DNA of 64,000 nucleotides, from positions 1-64,000 of the forward strand of contig JAEFAR010000001.1 in assembly GCA_016287675.1 (NCBI GenBank). The letters run 5' to 3'. The translations under genes and the position numbers were made by a program. The DNA is from Lachnospiraceae bacterium (GTDB lineage Bacteria; Bacillota; Clostridia; Lachnospirales; Lachnospiraceae). Positions 8,342-17,083 of the stretch are shown here, one piece after another. Within the stretch, counting starts at the first letter, position 1. Every line of letters starts with the position of its first letter. The notes beneath the pieces were generated by a model. That model saw nothing but the letters and a program-made list of their open reading frames with translations, ran no database searches and was not told the DNA's origin.

Positions 8342-8398
8342 AAAGAGACTGTTCAGAGTAATGACTACTGACGGGTAAGATGAGAAAGGGTAAATAGA

Positions 8399-9499
8399 AT
8401 GATTTCAAATCAGATTTTGCAGAGTACGCTTGATGGCATCCGTTCCATTGCAAGAACAGAATTGTGTATATGTGATATTGACGGCAAACTGCTGGCTTCC
8501 ACTATTTCGGAAACAGCGGATTACGAAAACGCCGTCAGAAATTTTGTTGACTCACCTGCTGACAGCCAGGTGGTTCAGGGCAATCAGTTCTTCAAGGTCT
8601 ACGATGACAGACAGCTTGAATTTGTAGTGATCGCCAAGGGTGACAATGACGAAACATATATGATGGGAAAGCTGGCTGCTTTCCAGATCTCGAACCTTAC
8701 AGTTGCCTATAAAGAGCGTTATGATAAGGATAATTTTATTAAAAACCTTCTCCTCGATAATCTTTTGCTCGTAGACATATACAACAGGGCAAAGAAACTT
8801 CACATCGAAGCGGAAGCGCGCAGAGTCGTGTACCTGATCGAGACTCATCAGGACAAGGACACCGTTGCACTTGAAACGGTCCGCAGCCTTTTTGCAGGCA
8901 AACCCCATGATTTCATCACAGCCGTAGATGAAAAGAACATCATCGTTGTTAAGGAATTAAAGCCTACGGAAGGCTATGACGATCTTGAACGTACAGGTAA
9001 AGTGATCCTGGACATGCTGAACACGGAGGCCATGACGAAAGTCAATGTGTCTTACGGAACCATCGTAAATGAGATCAAAGATGTTTCCAGATCCTATAAG
9101 GAAGCCAAGATGGCTCTCGATGTGGGAAGGATCTTCTTCAGTGAAGAAAACATCGTTGCTTATTCGAAACTCGGCATCGGCAGACTGATCTACCAGCTGC
9201 CCATGACACTTTGCAAAATGTATATCAGAGAAGTCTTCAGAGACGGTTCCCAGGAAGAACTGGACGAGGAGACCCTGAGTACCGTAAACAAGTTCTTCGA
9301 AGATAACCTCAATGTTTCGGAGACTTCGAGAAATCTCTACATACACAGAAATACGCTTGTTTACAGACTGGACAAGCTTCAGAAACTTACAGATCTGGAT
9401 CTCAGAAAATTTGACGATGCGGTTGCTTTCAAGATCGCACTCATGGTACTTAAATACATGAATTACGTTGAAAACACGGATCCGACCATGATCCAATAA
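8399..9499 (+). CDS. PucR/CdaR-type transcriptional regulator
   Basis: 366-aa cytoplasmic regulator. The C-terminal ~60 residues are the HTH_30 domain of the PucR/CdaR group (SRNLYIHRNTLVYRLDKLQ, then DLDLRKFDDAVAFKIAL). The middle (~150-270) resembles the GGDEF-like middle domain of CdaR-type proteins (VNVSYGTIVNEIKDVSRSYKEA). The N-terminal ~120 residues look like a ligand-sensing domain. The family responds to small molecules such as sugar diacids or purines; the ligand here is unknown. It lies just upstream of ftsEX, but a hairpin separates them, so co-regulation is uncertain. GAAAGGG precedes the start. Confidence 0.85.
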   Translation: MISNQILQSTLDGIRSIARTELCICDIDGKLLASTISETADYENAVRNFVDSPADSQVVQGNQFFKVYDDRQLEFVVIAKGDNDETYMMGKLAAFQISNLTVAYKERYDKDNFIKNLLLDNLLLVDIYNRAKKLHIEAEARRVVYLIETHQDKDTVALETVRSLFAGKPHDFITAVDEKNIIVVKELKPTEGYDDLERTGKVILDMLNTEAMTKVNVSYGTIVNEIKDVSRSYKEAKMALDVGRIFFSEENIVAYSKLGIGRLIYQLPMTLCKMYIREVFRDGSQEELDEETLSTVNKFFEDNLNVSETSRNLYIHRNTLVYRLDKLQKLTDLDLRKFDDAVAFKIALMVLKYMNYVENTDPTMIQ

Positions 9500-9507
9500 A
9501 AACTTTT

Positions 9508-9544
9508 ACGGGCGGGGCAGGGACTCTGCCCGTGCATTGTTTTT
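9508..9544 (+). terminator. Hairpin between the PucR-type gene and ftsE
   Basis: GGGCAG/CTGCCC stem (alternative outer stem ACGGGC/GCCCGT) followed 6 nt later by TTTTT. A leaky terminator is likely, as ftsE has no obvious promoter of its own. Confidence 0.55.
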
Positions 9545-9577
9545 GGGGCAGAAAAGCCCCCATATGCCTGCAGGGGA

Positions 9578-10351
9578 ATGACTGAAATCACTATGGGAAG
9601 AATTGACATCAACAGGGAATTTAATAAGATCCAGACTCCGGTCATCTCTTTTAATAATGTTTCCAAGAAATACAATACGGGTACGGATGCTCTGAGTAAC
9701 GTTTCTTTTAACATCTTTAAGGGAGAGTTTGTTTTTATCGTGGGAGATTCCGGATCCGGAAAGACCACACTGATCAAACTGATCCTTAAGGAAACCCTTC
9801 CTTCATCGGGAAAAGTCTTTGTTGTGGGACATGAAACCAAAAGGCTGAGAAGGAAGACCGTTGCACGCTTCAGAAGAAGCATAGGAGTTGTGTTCCAGGA
9901 CTTCCGTCTCCTTAAGGACAGGGATGTTTTTGAAAATGTTGCCTTCGCTCAGCGTGTCATAGAAGCGGAACCCCACACTTTGAGACACAAGGTCTCCAAG
10001 GTCCTGAACCTTGTGGGACTCAGCGATAAGGCAAGAGCTTTGCCGAAAGAACTTTCCGGAGGACAGCAGCAGAAAGTTGCCATGGCCCGTGCTCTGGTCA
10101 ACAATCCCATCATCATGCTGGCGGACGAGCCCACGGGAAATCTTGATCCCAACAGCTCCAGAGAGATCATGAGGCTGTTGGATGACATCAACAAAAGAGG
10201 TACCACCGTTGTTGTTGTCACCCACAATCAGGAGATAGTGGATGAGATGCAGAAAAGGGTGATCGTTCTGAAAGATGGCAAAATTGTGAGGGATGAAGCC
10301 AAAGGAACTTACGATGCGGTCAGAAAAGAAGCAAAGGAAGAGTTTGAATGA
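9578..10351 (+). CDS. ftsE: Cell division ATPase FtsE
   Basis: ATPase of the FtsEX complex, which couples cytoplasmic ATP hydrolysis to peptidoglycan hydrolase activation at the septum. 257 aa: Walker A GDSGSGKTTL near residue 52, signature LSGGQQQKVAMARALV near 155, Walker B IIMLADEPTGNLDPNSS, H-loop VTHN. It has ~20 extra N-terminal residues before the usual FtsE start; an in-frame ATG at 9593 is an alternative start. It overlaps ftsX by 4 bp (ATGA), and the operon continues into an M23 peptidase gene, which fits a hydrolase controlled by FtsEX. Confidence 0.93.
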   Translation: MTEITMGRIDINREFNKIQTPVISFNNVSKKYNTGTDALSNVSFNIFKGEFVFIVGDSGSGKTTLIKLILKETLPSSGKVFVVGHETKRLRRKTVARFRRSIGVVFQDFRLLKDRDVFENVAFAQRVIEAEPHTLRHKVSKVLNLVGLSDKARALPKELSGGQQQKVAMARALVNNPIIMLADEPTGNLDPNSSREIMRLLDDINKRGTTVVVVTHNQEIVDEMQKRVIVLKDGKIVRDEAKGTYDAVRKEAKEEFE

Positions 10352-11271
10352 AGCACTTGAGAACATTGGGATATTGCATAAAACAAGGCTTTTCGGGACT
10401 TTGGAAAAACAGGCTTTTCTCTTTGGCTTCCATAGCCACCGTAATGGCCTGCCTCACTTTGATCGGCACCTTCTATTTTGTCTATCTGAATGTGGAAAAT
10501 GCACTTTTGAAGGCCGAAAGCTCGGTGGGAATGACAGTCTTCTTCAATGAAGGTGTGGAAGAGGACCGCATAAAAGAGATAAAAAGCAAGCTGGAAAAGG
10601 TTGAGGAGATATCGGAAGTACGTTACATCTCCGCAGACGAAGCCTGGGAAAAATACAAGAAAGAGAACATGACGGAAGAGATGGCGGCATCTTTCGGAGA
10701 TGATAATCCCCTTAAAGAATCCGCATCCCTTGAGATCCATCTTAAAAACGGAGAGTCGGGAAAGAATGTGGCTGACAGCATCAGGGATGTTTCCGGCGTA
10801 AGGACCGTAAATTTCTCCGAAACAGTTTCCGAAAGGCTGTCGGACATCAGGGCTTTGATCATAGCCGTAGCCACAGTCCTCATCGGAATGCTGGCTGCAG
10901 TATCCTTCTTTTTGATCAGAACGACAATTGCAACGGGGATCAATGTCCGAAAAGAGGAGATCTCCATTATGTCCATAATCGGAGCAACGGATCTGTTCAT
11001 GGAACTGCCCTTTATAGTGGAAGGTATCTTTATAGGCCTTCTCGGCGGGCTGATCCCGCTGTTGATCCTGAATTATTCTTATACTATCGTTGAAAATGCA
11101 CTTAAAAGAGAATTCGGAAATGCATTTGAAAACTTTAATCTTCTTCCGAAATCGGAGGTTATGGGAGGCTTCCTGCCGGTCGCACTTCTCTTTACCGTCG
11201 GTATCGGTTTCCTTGCCAGCTGGATAACTGCTATGGGCAAGGTCAGAAAGATCGCTGTTGAACATTTTTAG
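10348..11271 (+). CDS. ftsX: Cell division membrane protein FtsX
   Basis: Membrane partner of FtsE, 307 aa. One helix near residues 22-45, an extracellular domain (~50-165) that in relatives binds the peptidoglycan hydrolase or its activator, and three C-terminal helices (~175-300) with the FtsX-domain stretch RKEEISIMSIIGATDLFMELPF. Translation is coupled to ftsE. The stop codon TAG forms part of the AGGAGG site used by the next gene. Confidence 0.93.
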   Translation: MKHLRTLGYCIKQGFSGLWKNRLFSLASIATVMACLTLIGTFYFVYLNVENALLKAESSVGMTVFFNEGVEEDRIKEIKSKLEKVEEISEVRYISADEAWEKYKKENMTEEMAASFGDDNPLKESASLEIHLKNGESGKNVADSIRDVSGVRTVNFSETVSERLSDIRALIIAVATVLIGMLAAVSFFLIRTTIATGINVRKEEISIMSIIGATDLFMELPFIVEGIFIGLLGGLIPLLILNYSYTIVENALKREFGNAFENFNLLPKSEVMGGFLPVALLFTVGIGFLASWITAMGKVRKIAVEHF

Positions 11272-11278
11272 GAGGAGC

Positions 11279-12484
11279 ATGAAGAAAACAGCAGGTGTAA
11301 AAAGAATACTGATCCGTTTTGCGGCTGTGCTGAGCGCAGTCCTGACTCTTATACCCTCAAACAGGGTGCTGGCAGAAAGCAGAACGGAAAAAACAGCTTA
11401 CGAAAAGGAAATAGAGGCATCCGATAAGAAAAAGAAAGAACTTGAAAAAGCTGCCGCCCGGCTTCTTAAAAGGGTGGAGGATCTGGATCCCGACAAATCT
11501 GATCTGGAGCTGTACATACTGACGGTGGACAATGCATATGCAGATCTTTTTGAAGAATACAGGGATTCGGAAAAGGAACTTGAGGATCTGAAAAAACTGG
11601 TGGAAGCTTCAAAAACGGACCTGGAGGAGAAAAGATCAATAGAAGCGGAAAAGTACGCCATAATGAAGGAAAGAGTCCGCTACATGTACGAAGAAGGGAA
11701 TGTTTCCTTTACGGACGTGCTCTTCGGATCGACAGGTCTCTCGGATTTTTTGAACAGGCTTGAATACAGATATCGTATAATGAAATACGATAATGAGATA
11801 TACAGTAATTACGAAAATGCGAGAGAAAAGGCTGAGATCTCCGAAAAGCTCCTCTCCGCAAGACTGGACGAACTGGAAGCACTGCAGGAATTCAGAGAAG
11901 CACAGATCGCGTCCCTGGAAAGCATCGCCGAAAAGAAGGCTGCGGAGCTCCTTAAAACTTCAAAGGCTTTGTCGATCGACACCTACGAGCTTTTTGCCAA
12001 TTGGGACGAACTCATGGAGACCGATGATGTTACAAATGTGCTGGAAGGCATACACGAAGAGGACATGGCTTCATATATGCTTGAGAACATCATGTGGCCC
12101 CTGCCGGGAAAGAAATACATCTCTTCCCATTACGGTTACAGGGAAGCGCCTACGGAAGGAGCAACCATCTTTCACAGCGGTATCGACATTCCCGCAACTA
12201 CGGGGACGGAAGCCAAGGCTGCGCTTTCGGGAGTGGTGGTGGCTGCAACCTACGATCCGGGTTCCGGCAATTTCGTTAAGATCAGCCACGGTAACGGAGT
12301 TTACACAAGCTATTGTCATGCTTCCAAGCTGATGGTCAAGGTGGGAGACAGAGTAAAAAAAGGACAGACGGTGATCCTTGTGGGATCTACCGGGGTCTCT
12401 ACCGGACCCCATCTGCATTTTGGTGTGCAGATAGACGGATACTACAGAAATCCGCTGGATTATGTATGGTACGGGAAGGAATGA
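11279..12484 (+). CDS. EnvC-like coiled-coil M23 peptidase, probable FtsEX partner
   Basis: Secreted murein endopeptidase, about 401 aa. Signal peptide (residues ~1-33, ending near VLA), long coiled coil (~35-235), then a LytM/M23 domain (~275-395). The zinc ligands appear intact: HSGID, and HLHFG near the C-terminus, with SYCH between. EnvC proteins that only activate amidases have lost these residues, so this one may cut peptidoglycan itself. Gene order ftsE-ftsX-M23 suggests FtsX gates the coiled coil. Start uncertain: ATG 11279 has AGGAGG only 3 nt away; an in-frame TTG at 11258, overlapping ftsX, is the alternative and adds seven residues. Confidence 0.88.
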   Translation: MKKTAGVKRILIRFAAVLSAVLTLIPSNRVLAESRTEKTAYEKEIEASDKKKKELEKAAARLLKRVEDLDPDKSDLELYILTVDNAYADLFEEYRDSEKELEDLKKLVEASKTDLEEKRSIEAEKYAIMKERVRYMYEEGNVSFTDVLFGSTGLSDFLNRLEYRYRIMKYDNEIYSNYENAREKAEISEKLLSARLDELEALQEFREAQIASLESIAEKKAAELLKTSKALSIDTYELFANWDELMETDDVTNVLEGIHEEDMASYMLENIMWPLPGKKYISSHYGYREAPTEGATIFHSGIDIPATTGTEAKAALSGVVVAATYDPGSGNFVKISHGNGVYTSYCHASKLMVKVGDRVKKGQTVILVGSTGVSTGPHLHFGVQIDGYYRNPLDYVWYGKE

Positions 12485-12503
12485 GATCCTTCCCCTTTTT
12501 TTT
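12473..12503 (+). terminator. Terminator of the ftsEX operon
   Basis: GGGAAGGA/TCCTTCCC stem with a 6-nt loop containing the stop codon, followed by C and eight or more T's. Confidence 0.9.
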
Positions 12504-12516
12504 CTGACGCTATGAC

Positions 12517-12545
12517 TTGCCATTAAAAAAAGGATGTGATAAAAT
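12517..12545 (+). promoter_or_regulatory. Promoter of the S41 protease gene
   Basis: TTGCCA, 17-bp spacer, TAAAAT, 47 bp before the start codon. Confidence 0.6.
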
Positions 12546-12592
12546 TTCGATAACTGTTTCTTTAAAGTGATAAAGAACAAGAAAGGCAAACA

Positions 12593-13948
12593 ATGAAAAA
12601 TGGATTTATTAAAGGCTTACTTCTCGGTGTGGGAGTTTGCATCTTGGCCGTACTCGGATTTAACATCGTAGTAAGTGCTGTAAATCAAAAAAAGAGGCAA
12701 GAGTCGGGGCAGACCATTACAATAGGATCCCCCAGCCCTTCCGTGAATCTGGCCAATAACACACCGACAGCCACCGTTACACCTGCACCCACAGAGGCTG
12801 CAGCAGTTACCCCTTCACCTATAGTGAGCGGAGTACCTACCGTAACACCCACACTTTCACCTACACCTACTCCGATCCTGGATCCCCTGTCGGCTAATGA
12901 CCTGATGAGCGATCAGTTCATGGACAAGGTGGAATTATTTGTTAACATCATCGATCGGTATTATTACAAGGATGTATCGGTTAGTGAGCTTCAGACAGGT
13001 ATTTTAAAGGGTCTTATGGATGGAGTGGGAGATCCTTATACCACTTACTATGTTCCGGAAGAATACACGGACCTTCAGCAGAGCACCAGCGGCATATACG
13101 GCGGTGTGGGCTCCTACATCAGCAAGAAGACCGATTCCGACTATGCGATCTTCCTGAATCCCTTTGAAGGCGGTCCCGCCGATAAGGCCGGCATATTGTC
13201 CGAGGACATTATCTACAAGGTTGAAGGAGAAGTCGTTCTCGGTCTCGGAACCGATGTCATCGCAAACAAGGTGAGAGGCGAAGTCGGTACTGTGGTTCAT
13301 CTTACAGTATACAGAGAATCCACAGGCGAGTATCTCGATTTTGAGATCGTAAGAGCCGTAGTGGAAGCTCCCACGGTAGCAAAAGAGATGCTTGAAGGCA
13401 ATGTTGGATACATTTCCGTCAGTGCTTTTGATTCCGTAACTTACGAACAGTTTAAATCTGCTGTCGATCATGTGATGGAAAAGGGTGCCGTGGGCATCAT
13501 TGTGGATCTCAGAGACAACGGCGGCGGAGTCCTGGATGTCTGTGTAAACATGGCAGACTACATTCTGCCTCAGGCACAGCTCATTACTTACACAAAGGAC
13601 AAACAGGGAAAAGGTACCAAGTACTATTCGAAAGACAATCATCAGATCGATGTTCCCATTGTAGTTCTTGTTAACGGTTACAGCGCAAGTGCTTCCGAAG
13701 TCTTTACCGGGGCGCTTAAGGACAATGATCGGGCTACCGTAATGGGAACCACTTCTTTTGGCAAAGGCATAGTTCAGAGCGTTATCCCGTTTACCGACGG
13801 ATCTGCGATAAAGCTCACCACTTCCAGTTACTACACTCCTTCGGGAGTCTGCATACATGGTATCGGCATTACACCCGATGTTGTGGTAGAACCGACGGAA
13901 GTTGACAACCAAAAGGAAGCAGCACGTAAATACATATTGGGCCGGTAG
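12593..13948 (+). CDS. S41 family carboxy-terminal processing protease
   Basis: Membrane-anchored serine protease that trims C-termini of extracytoplasmic proteins, 451 aa. One N-terminal membrane helix (residues ~5-30), a Thr/Pro/Ser-rich linker (~45-100), a PDZ domain (~165-250, GGPADKAGI), and the S41 catalytic domain. The Ser-Lys dyad is visible with the family's 25-residue spacing: Ser366 in SASASE and Lys391 in SFGKG. The long low-complexity linker probably spans the peptidoglycan. It is followed after 20 nt by homoserine dehydrogenase, so the two may be co-transcribed. Confidence 0.92.
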   Translation: MKNGFIKGLLLGVGVCILAVLGFNIVVSAVNQKKRQESGQTITIGSPSPSVNLANNTPTATVTPAPTEAAAVTPSPIVSGVPTVTPTLSPTPTPILDPLSANDLMSDQFMDKVELFVNIIDRYYYKDVSVSELQTGILKGLMDGVGDPYTTYYVPEEYTDLQQSTSGIYGGVGSYISKKTDSDYAIFLNPFEGGPADKAGILSEDIIYKVEGEVVLGLGTDVIANKVRGEVGTVVHLTVYRESTGEYLDFEIVRAVVEAPTVAKEMLEGNVGYISVSAFDSVTYEQFKSAVDHVMEKGAVGIIVDLRDNGGGVLDVCVNMADYILPQAQLITYTKDKQGKGTKYYSKDNHQIDVPIVVLVNGYSASASEVFTGALKDNDRATVMGTTSFGKGIVQSVIPFTDGSAIKLTTSSYYTPSGVCIHGIGITPDVVVEPTEVDNQKEAARKYILGR

Positions 13949-13968
13949 TACTGGTGAGGAGAGAATAA

Positions 13969-15168
13969 ATGAAGATAGCCATACTTGGATACGGAACCAT
14001 AGGTTCCGGGGTTTTTGAGATATTTGAAAATAATGCCGCAGGGATCAGAAAAAAGGCAGGAGAGGATATCGATGTTAAATACGTCCTCGATCTGAGAGAT
14101 TTCCCGGGAGAACCGGTGGAAAAGAAGCTGGTCCATGATTTCAGGATCATTGCGGATGATGCGGAAGTTTCATGCGTAGTTGAGACAATGGGCGGTGTTG
14201 AACCTGCTTACTCGTTTGTCAAGGAACTTCTTTTAAGAGGAAAATCCGTTTGCACATCAAACAAGGAACTGGTTGCAAAGCACGGTGCGGAGCTTCTGGA
14301 GATCGCAAGACAGAAGAAGGAAAACTTCTTCTTTGAGGCCAGCGTAGGAGGCGCGATCCCTGTGATCCGTCCGATCAATGAGTCCTTCTCCGCAGATGAG
14401 ATCGTTGAGATCTGCGGTATCGTAAACGGTACGACAAACTACATTCTTACAAAAATGTGCGATGATGGCGAGGATTTTGCCACAGCACTGGCGGAAGCTC
14501 AGGAAAAGGGCTACGCTGAAAGAAATCCCGCTGCTGACGTGGAAGGCCATGATGCCTGCAGAAAGATCGCGATCCTTGCATCTCTTGCCTGCGGATCTCA
14601 TGTAAACTATGAAAAGATCTACACCGAAGGTATCACAAAGCTTACAACAGTGGATCTTGGATATGCGAGAAAACTGGGTAAATCCATTAAGCTGATCGCC
14701 CAGATGAGAAAAGAAAACGAAAGCGTTTTTGCTACGGTTTCTCCCATGCTTGTGGGGAACGGAAGTCCTTTGTTTGCCGTTAACGGTGTTTACAACGGTA
14801 TTCTTGTAAAGGGACGTTTTTCCGGACAGATCATGTTCTATGGCAGCGGAGCCGGAAAGCTTCCCACTGCAGCGGCTGTTTCCGCGGATGTGGTTGAATG
14901 TGCGAGAAATCAGGGGAAGAATGAGCCTGTCTTCTGGAGCGGTAAAGAGTTACAGCTTACCGACAGGATGGAAGAGGTCAATGATTTCTTTGTCCGTGTG
15001 AATGCGGCTGACGCCGATAAGATCAGGGAAGTATTCGATAAGATCACGGAAGTGGCTCCTGCGGAGGGTGAATTCGCATTTACGGTAAAGAGTATTTCCG
15101 AAAGAGATTTTATTGAAAAGCTTAAGAGTATCAGAGTCATTAACAGGATCAGGATCCTGAACGTATAA
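13969..15168 (+). CDS. hom: Homoserine dehydrogenase
   Basis: Reduces aspartate-4-semialdehyde to homoserine on the way to threonine and methionine. 399 aa. NAD(P)-binding GYGTIGSG at residues 7-14, substrate region ASVGGAIPVIRPI near 125, VNGTTNYIL near 150, and DVEGHDACRKIAIL with catalytic Asp/Lys near 190-200. The C-terminal ACT domain, present in most homologues of ~430 aa, is shortened and weak here (last ~65 residues), so threonine feedback inhibition may differ. GGAGAG precedes the start. A long bidirectional terminator follows. Confidence 0.93.
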   Translation: MKIAILGYGTIGSGVFEIFENNAAGIRKKAGEDIDVKYVLDLRDFPGEPVEKKLVHDFRIIADDAEVSCVVETMGGVEPAYSFVKELLLRGKSVCTSNKELVAKHGAELLEIARQKKENFFFEASVGGAIPVIRPINESFSADEIVEICGIVNGTTNYILTKMCDDGEDFATALAEAQEKGYAERNPAADVEGHDACRKIAILASLACGSHVNYEKIYTEGITKLTTVDLGYARKLGKSIKLIAQMRKENESVFATVSPMLVGNGSPLFAVNGVYNGILVKGRFSGQIMFYGSGAGKLPTAAAVSADVVECARNQGKNEPVFWSGKELQLTDRMEEVNDFFVRVNAADADKIREVFDKITEVAPAEGEFAFTVKSISERDFIEKLKSIRVINRIRILNV

Positions 15169-15211
15169 AAAGAAAGCGCCGTTGAGCAACAGCTCAACGG
15201 CGCTTTCTTTT
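15167..15211. terminator. Bidirectional terminator between hom and degV
   Basis: Perfect 20-bp stem beginning AAAAGAAAGCGCC and ending GGCGCTTTCTTTT, with an AACA loop. It serves both convergent genes. Confidence 0.95.
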
Positions 15212-15219
15212 GATATCGT

Positions 15220-16077
15220 TTAAGCACATGTGTAAAAGAGTGCAACTGTACCGGGACCGACGTGACTTCCGGTGACAGGTTCGTACATGGTAAGAAGGAA
15301 TTCTGCGTGAGGAGCGATCTTTTTAAGAAGGGAAACCAGGAAGTTTGCGTCCTCTTCGCAGCCTGCATAGGCGATACCTACAGGATCGTTCGTCTCGCGG
15401 TCGAAATTCTTGGCGAAGCTTTCTGCAAGAGCTTCCAGAGCCAGTTTACGTCCGCGGACTTTTTTGTCCATAACGATCTCTCCGCAGTAATTGGATGTGA
15501 GAACGGGCTTTACATGAAGCACTGTTCCGATCTTTGCCGCAAGTGCGGAGATCCTTCCGCCTTTTTTTAAGAAGTTCAGGTCATCAACGGAAAAGATCTG
15601 AACTGTTTTATTCCTTTTTGAAAGAAGGGCGGTGATGACTTCACGGATGTCCTTACCGCTCTCACGGAGCTTTGCGGCGTAGAGGACCTGAAGGCCTTCA
15701 CCGAGGGAAGCTGCAAGGGTGTCAAACACGTAGATGCGTCTTCCGGGATATTCGCTCTGAAGTATCTCGGCTGCGGAGCATCCTGCAGAGTAGGCACTGC
15801 TGATACCTGAAGAGATGGAAAGATGAAGCACATCCTCACCTCTTTCAAGGATAGGTCTCCATGCATTTAAGTACTGATCGATATTGATGGCGGATGTCTT
15901 TACATCGCTCTGGCGGATCTTCTTGTAGAATGCGTTTCCGTCAAAAGCGGAGAGATCGGTGCACTGCTCTTCCACACCGTCAACGATGTATGTAAGAGGA
16001 ATGATCGTAAGATCATATTTCTTTAAAATAATTGATGCGAGATTCGATGTTGTATCGGTTGAAATATTAAATGACAT
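15220..16077 (-). CDS. DegV family fatty-acid-binding protein
   Basis: 285-aa cytoplasmic protein of the DegV/FakB fold, which binds a single fatty acid, in some species for phosphorylation by FakA. Seen: N-terminal DTTSNL (typical D-[ST]-[ST]-[CS]-[DN]-L motif, with Ser-Asn variation), RQSDVKTSAI near residue 55, SISSGISSAYS near 88, and a C-terminal GPGTVALFY where the usual motif is GxHxGPGxxG; here SHVGPG is kept. No fakA is nearby. AGGAGG precedes the start, and a promoter with an overlapping palindrome lies upstream. Confidence 0.9.
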   Translation of the reverse strand: MSFNISTDTTSNLASIILKKYDLTIIPLTYIVDGVEEQCTDLSAFDGNAFYKKIRQSDVKTSAINIDQYLNAWRPILERGEDVLHLSISSGISSAYSAGCSAAEILQSEYPGRRIYVFDTLAASLGEGLQVLYAAKLRESGKDIREVITALLSKRNKTVQIFSVDDLNFLKKGGRISALAAKIGTVLHVKPVLTSNYCGEIVMDKKVRGRKLALEALAESFAKNFDRETNDPVGIAYAGCEEDANFLVSLLKKIAPHAEFLLTMYEPVTGSHVGPGTVALFYTCA

Positions 16078-16095
16078 TGTAGCTTACCTCCTTGC

Positions 16096-16141
16096 ATCTA
16101 ATTTCTAATATTAGATTAGCACAGGGGGCGAATCATGTCAA
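16096..16141 (-). promoter_or_regulatory. degV promoter with overlapping nested palindrome
   Basis: Minus-strand TTGACA (16136-16141), 17-bp spacer, TAATCT (16113-16118). The palindrome TCTAATATTAGA (16104-16115) and the flanking ATCTAAT/ATTAGAT pair cover the -10 box and start site, a good position for a repressor. No regulator gene is adjacent. Confidence 0.55.
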
Positions 16142-16162
16142 GCGTTTTTGAATAAAATAATC

Positions 16163-16191
16163 TTGTGCATTTATACGCAAAGTGCTATACT
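16163..16191 (+). promoter_or_regulatory. Promoter of the DUF1836 gene
   Basis: TTGTGC, 17-bp spacer, TATACT, 94 bp before the start codon. Confidence 0.55.
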
Positions 16192-16285
16192 TTAGCAATA
16201 GATGCAGTGATTTCAAGGCGTCTGAAAATGCGGAAGTCGGAAGCGGGATGCAAATGACTTTTGTAAATATATTAACAGGAAGAAC

Positions 16286-16978
16286 ATGACCATGTTTGAC
16301 AGCAAACTAATAACAGGAAAGCTGAATCGTTGGGAAAAATTCATGAAAAAGTTTTCCCTTCCCGCTTATGATGAAATTCCGAATCTCGGGCTTTATATGG
16401 ATCAGGTTCTCACCTTGATGGGGCAGTATCTTGCACCCCTCACCACCGCGGACAGTGAGGACACTGCCATCACCGCGGCTACCATAAACAACTATGTCCG
16501 GGTGAAGGTTATGCCCGCCCCCGAAAAGAAAAAGTACTTAAGGATACACATCGCTTACCTCATTATAATCTGTACTTTAAAACAGGCCATGAGTATTTCG
16601 GACATCCAGGCGCTGCTTCCTGCCGACATGACAGATGAAGAAATGAGAGAGCTTTATTACGATTACTCCAGATACTACAAAGCATCGGTGCTCTTCTTTA
16701 TTAATGAAGTAAAAGATGAGACGGACAGGATCCTTTCCACCGGTGCACGCATACTTGCATCGGAAGAGGCGGAAAAAGCCGGCAGGACCGAAAGAGGCGA
16801 AGAGATCGAAGAGAGCGAAGGACCCAGTGAGGGACAGATCGAATTCGACCACGCCGTTAAGAGCCTGATCTTTTCCTCCGCCACCATTGCAAATTTCTCC
16901 AAACTTCTTACAGCAAAGCTCATCGGACTGGGCGGCAAAGAGTTTTCGGAAGAGGCTGTGGCAGAGAGAACGGTTTGA
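16286..16978 (+). CDS. DUF1836 domain protein
   Basis: 230-aa soluble protein of unknown function, widespread in Firmicutes. The DUF1836 core (~residues 25-150) has the recognisable stretches LYMDQVLTLMGQYLAPL, ITAATINNYVRVKVMPAPEKKKYLRIHIAYLI and MSISDIQALL, which look like a MerR-like helix-turn-helix followed by helices. The last ~80 residues hold an acidic segment (GEEIEESEGPSEG) and an amphipathic helix. A DNA-binding role is inferred from the HTH-like shape only. AGGAAG precedes the start. Confidence 0.82.
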   Translation: MTMFDSKLITGKLNRWEKFMKKFSLPAYDEIPNLGLYMDQVLTLMGQYLAPLTTADSEDTAITAATINNYVRVKVMPAPEKKKYLRIHIAYLIIICTLKQAMSISDIQALLPADMTDEEMRELYYDYSRYYKASVLFFINEVKDETDRILSTGARILASEEAEKAGRTERGEEIEESEGPSEGQIEFDHAVKSLIFSSATIANFSKLLTAKLIGLGGKEFSEEAVAERTV

Positions 16979-17003
16979 CAAAAAAGGCGGTATAGTGTAA
17001 AAT
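16975..17003 (+). promoter_or_regulatory. Promoter of prfC overlapping the DUF1836 stop codon
   Basis: Perfect TTGACA, 17-bp spacer, TAAAAT. The -35 box contains the TGA stop of the preceding gene. Confidence 0.65.
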
Positions 17004-17006
17004 TTT

Positions 17007-17040
17007 ACGCGCTCTAATTTCTGTTAGGGCGCGTCCTTTT
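17007..17040 (+). terminator. Hairpin with short T run at the prfC transcript start
   Basis: 11-bp stem ACGCGCTCTAA/TTAGGGCGCGT with one G-T pair, followed by CCTTTT. It may end DUF1836 transcripts; for transcripts from the promoter at 16975 it lies at the very 5' end, where initiation inside the stem would weaken it. Confidence 0.5.
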
Positions 17041-17083
17041 AACTCGGACATTAGGATCATATGCCGGAAAGGTTTTTTAAAAA

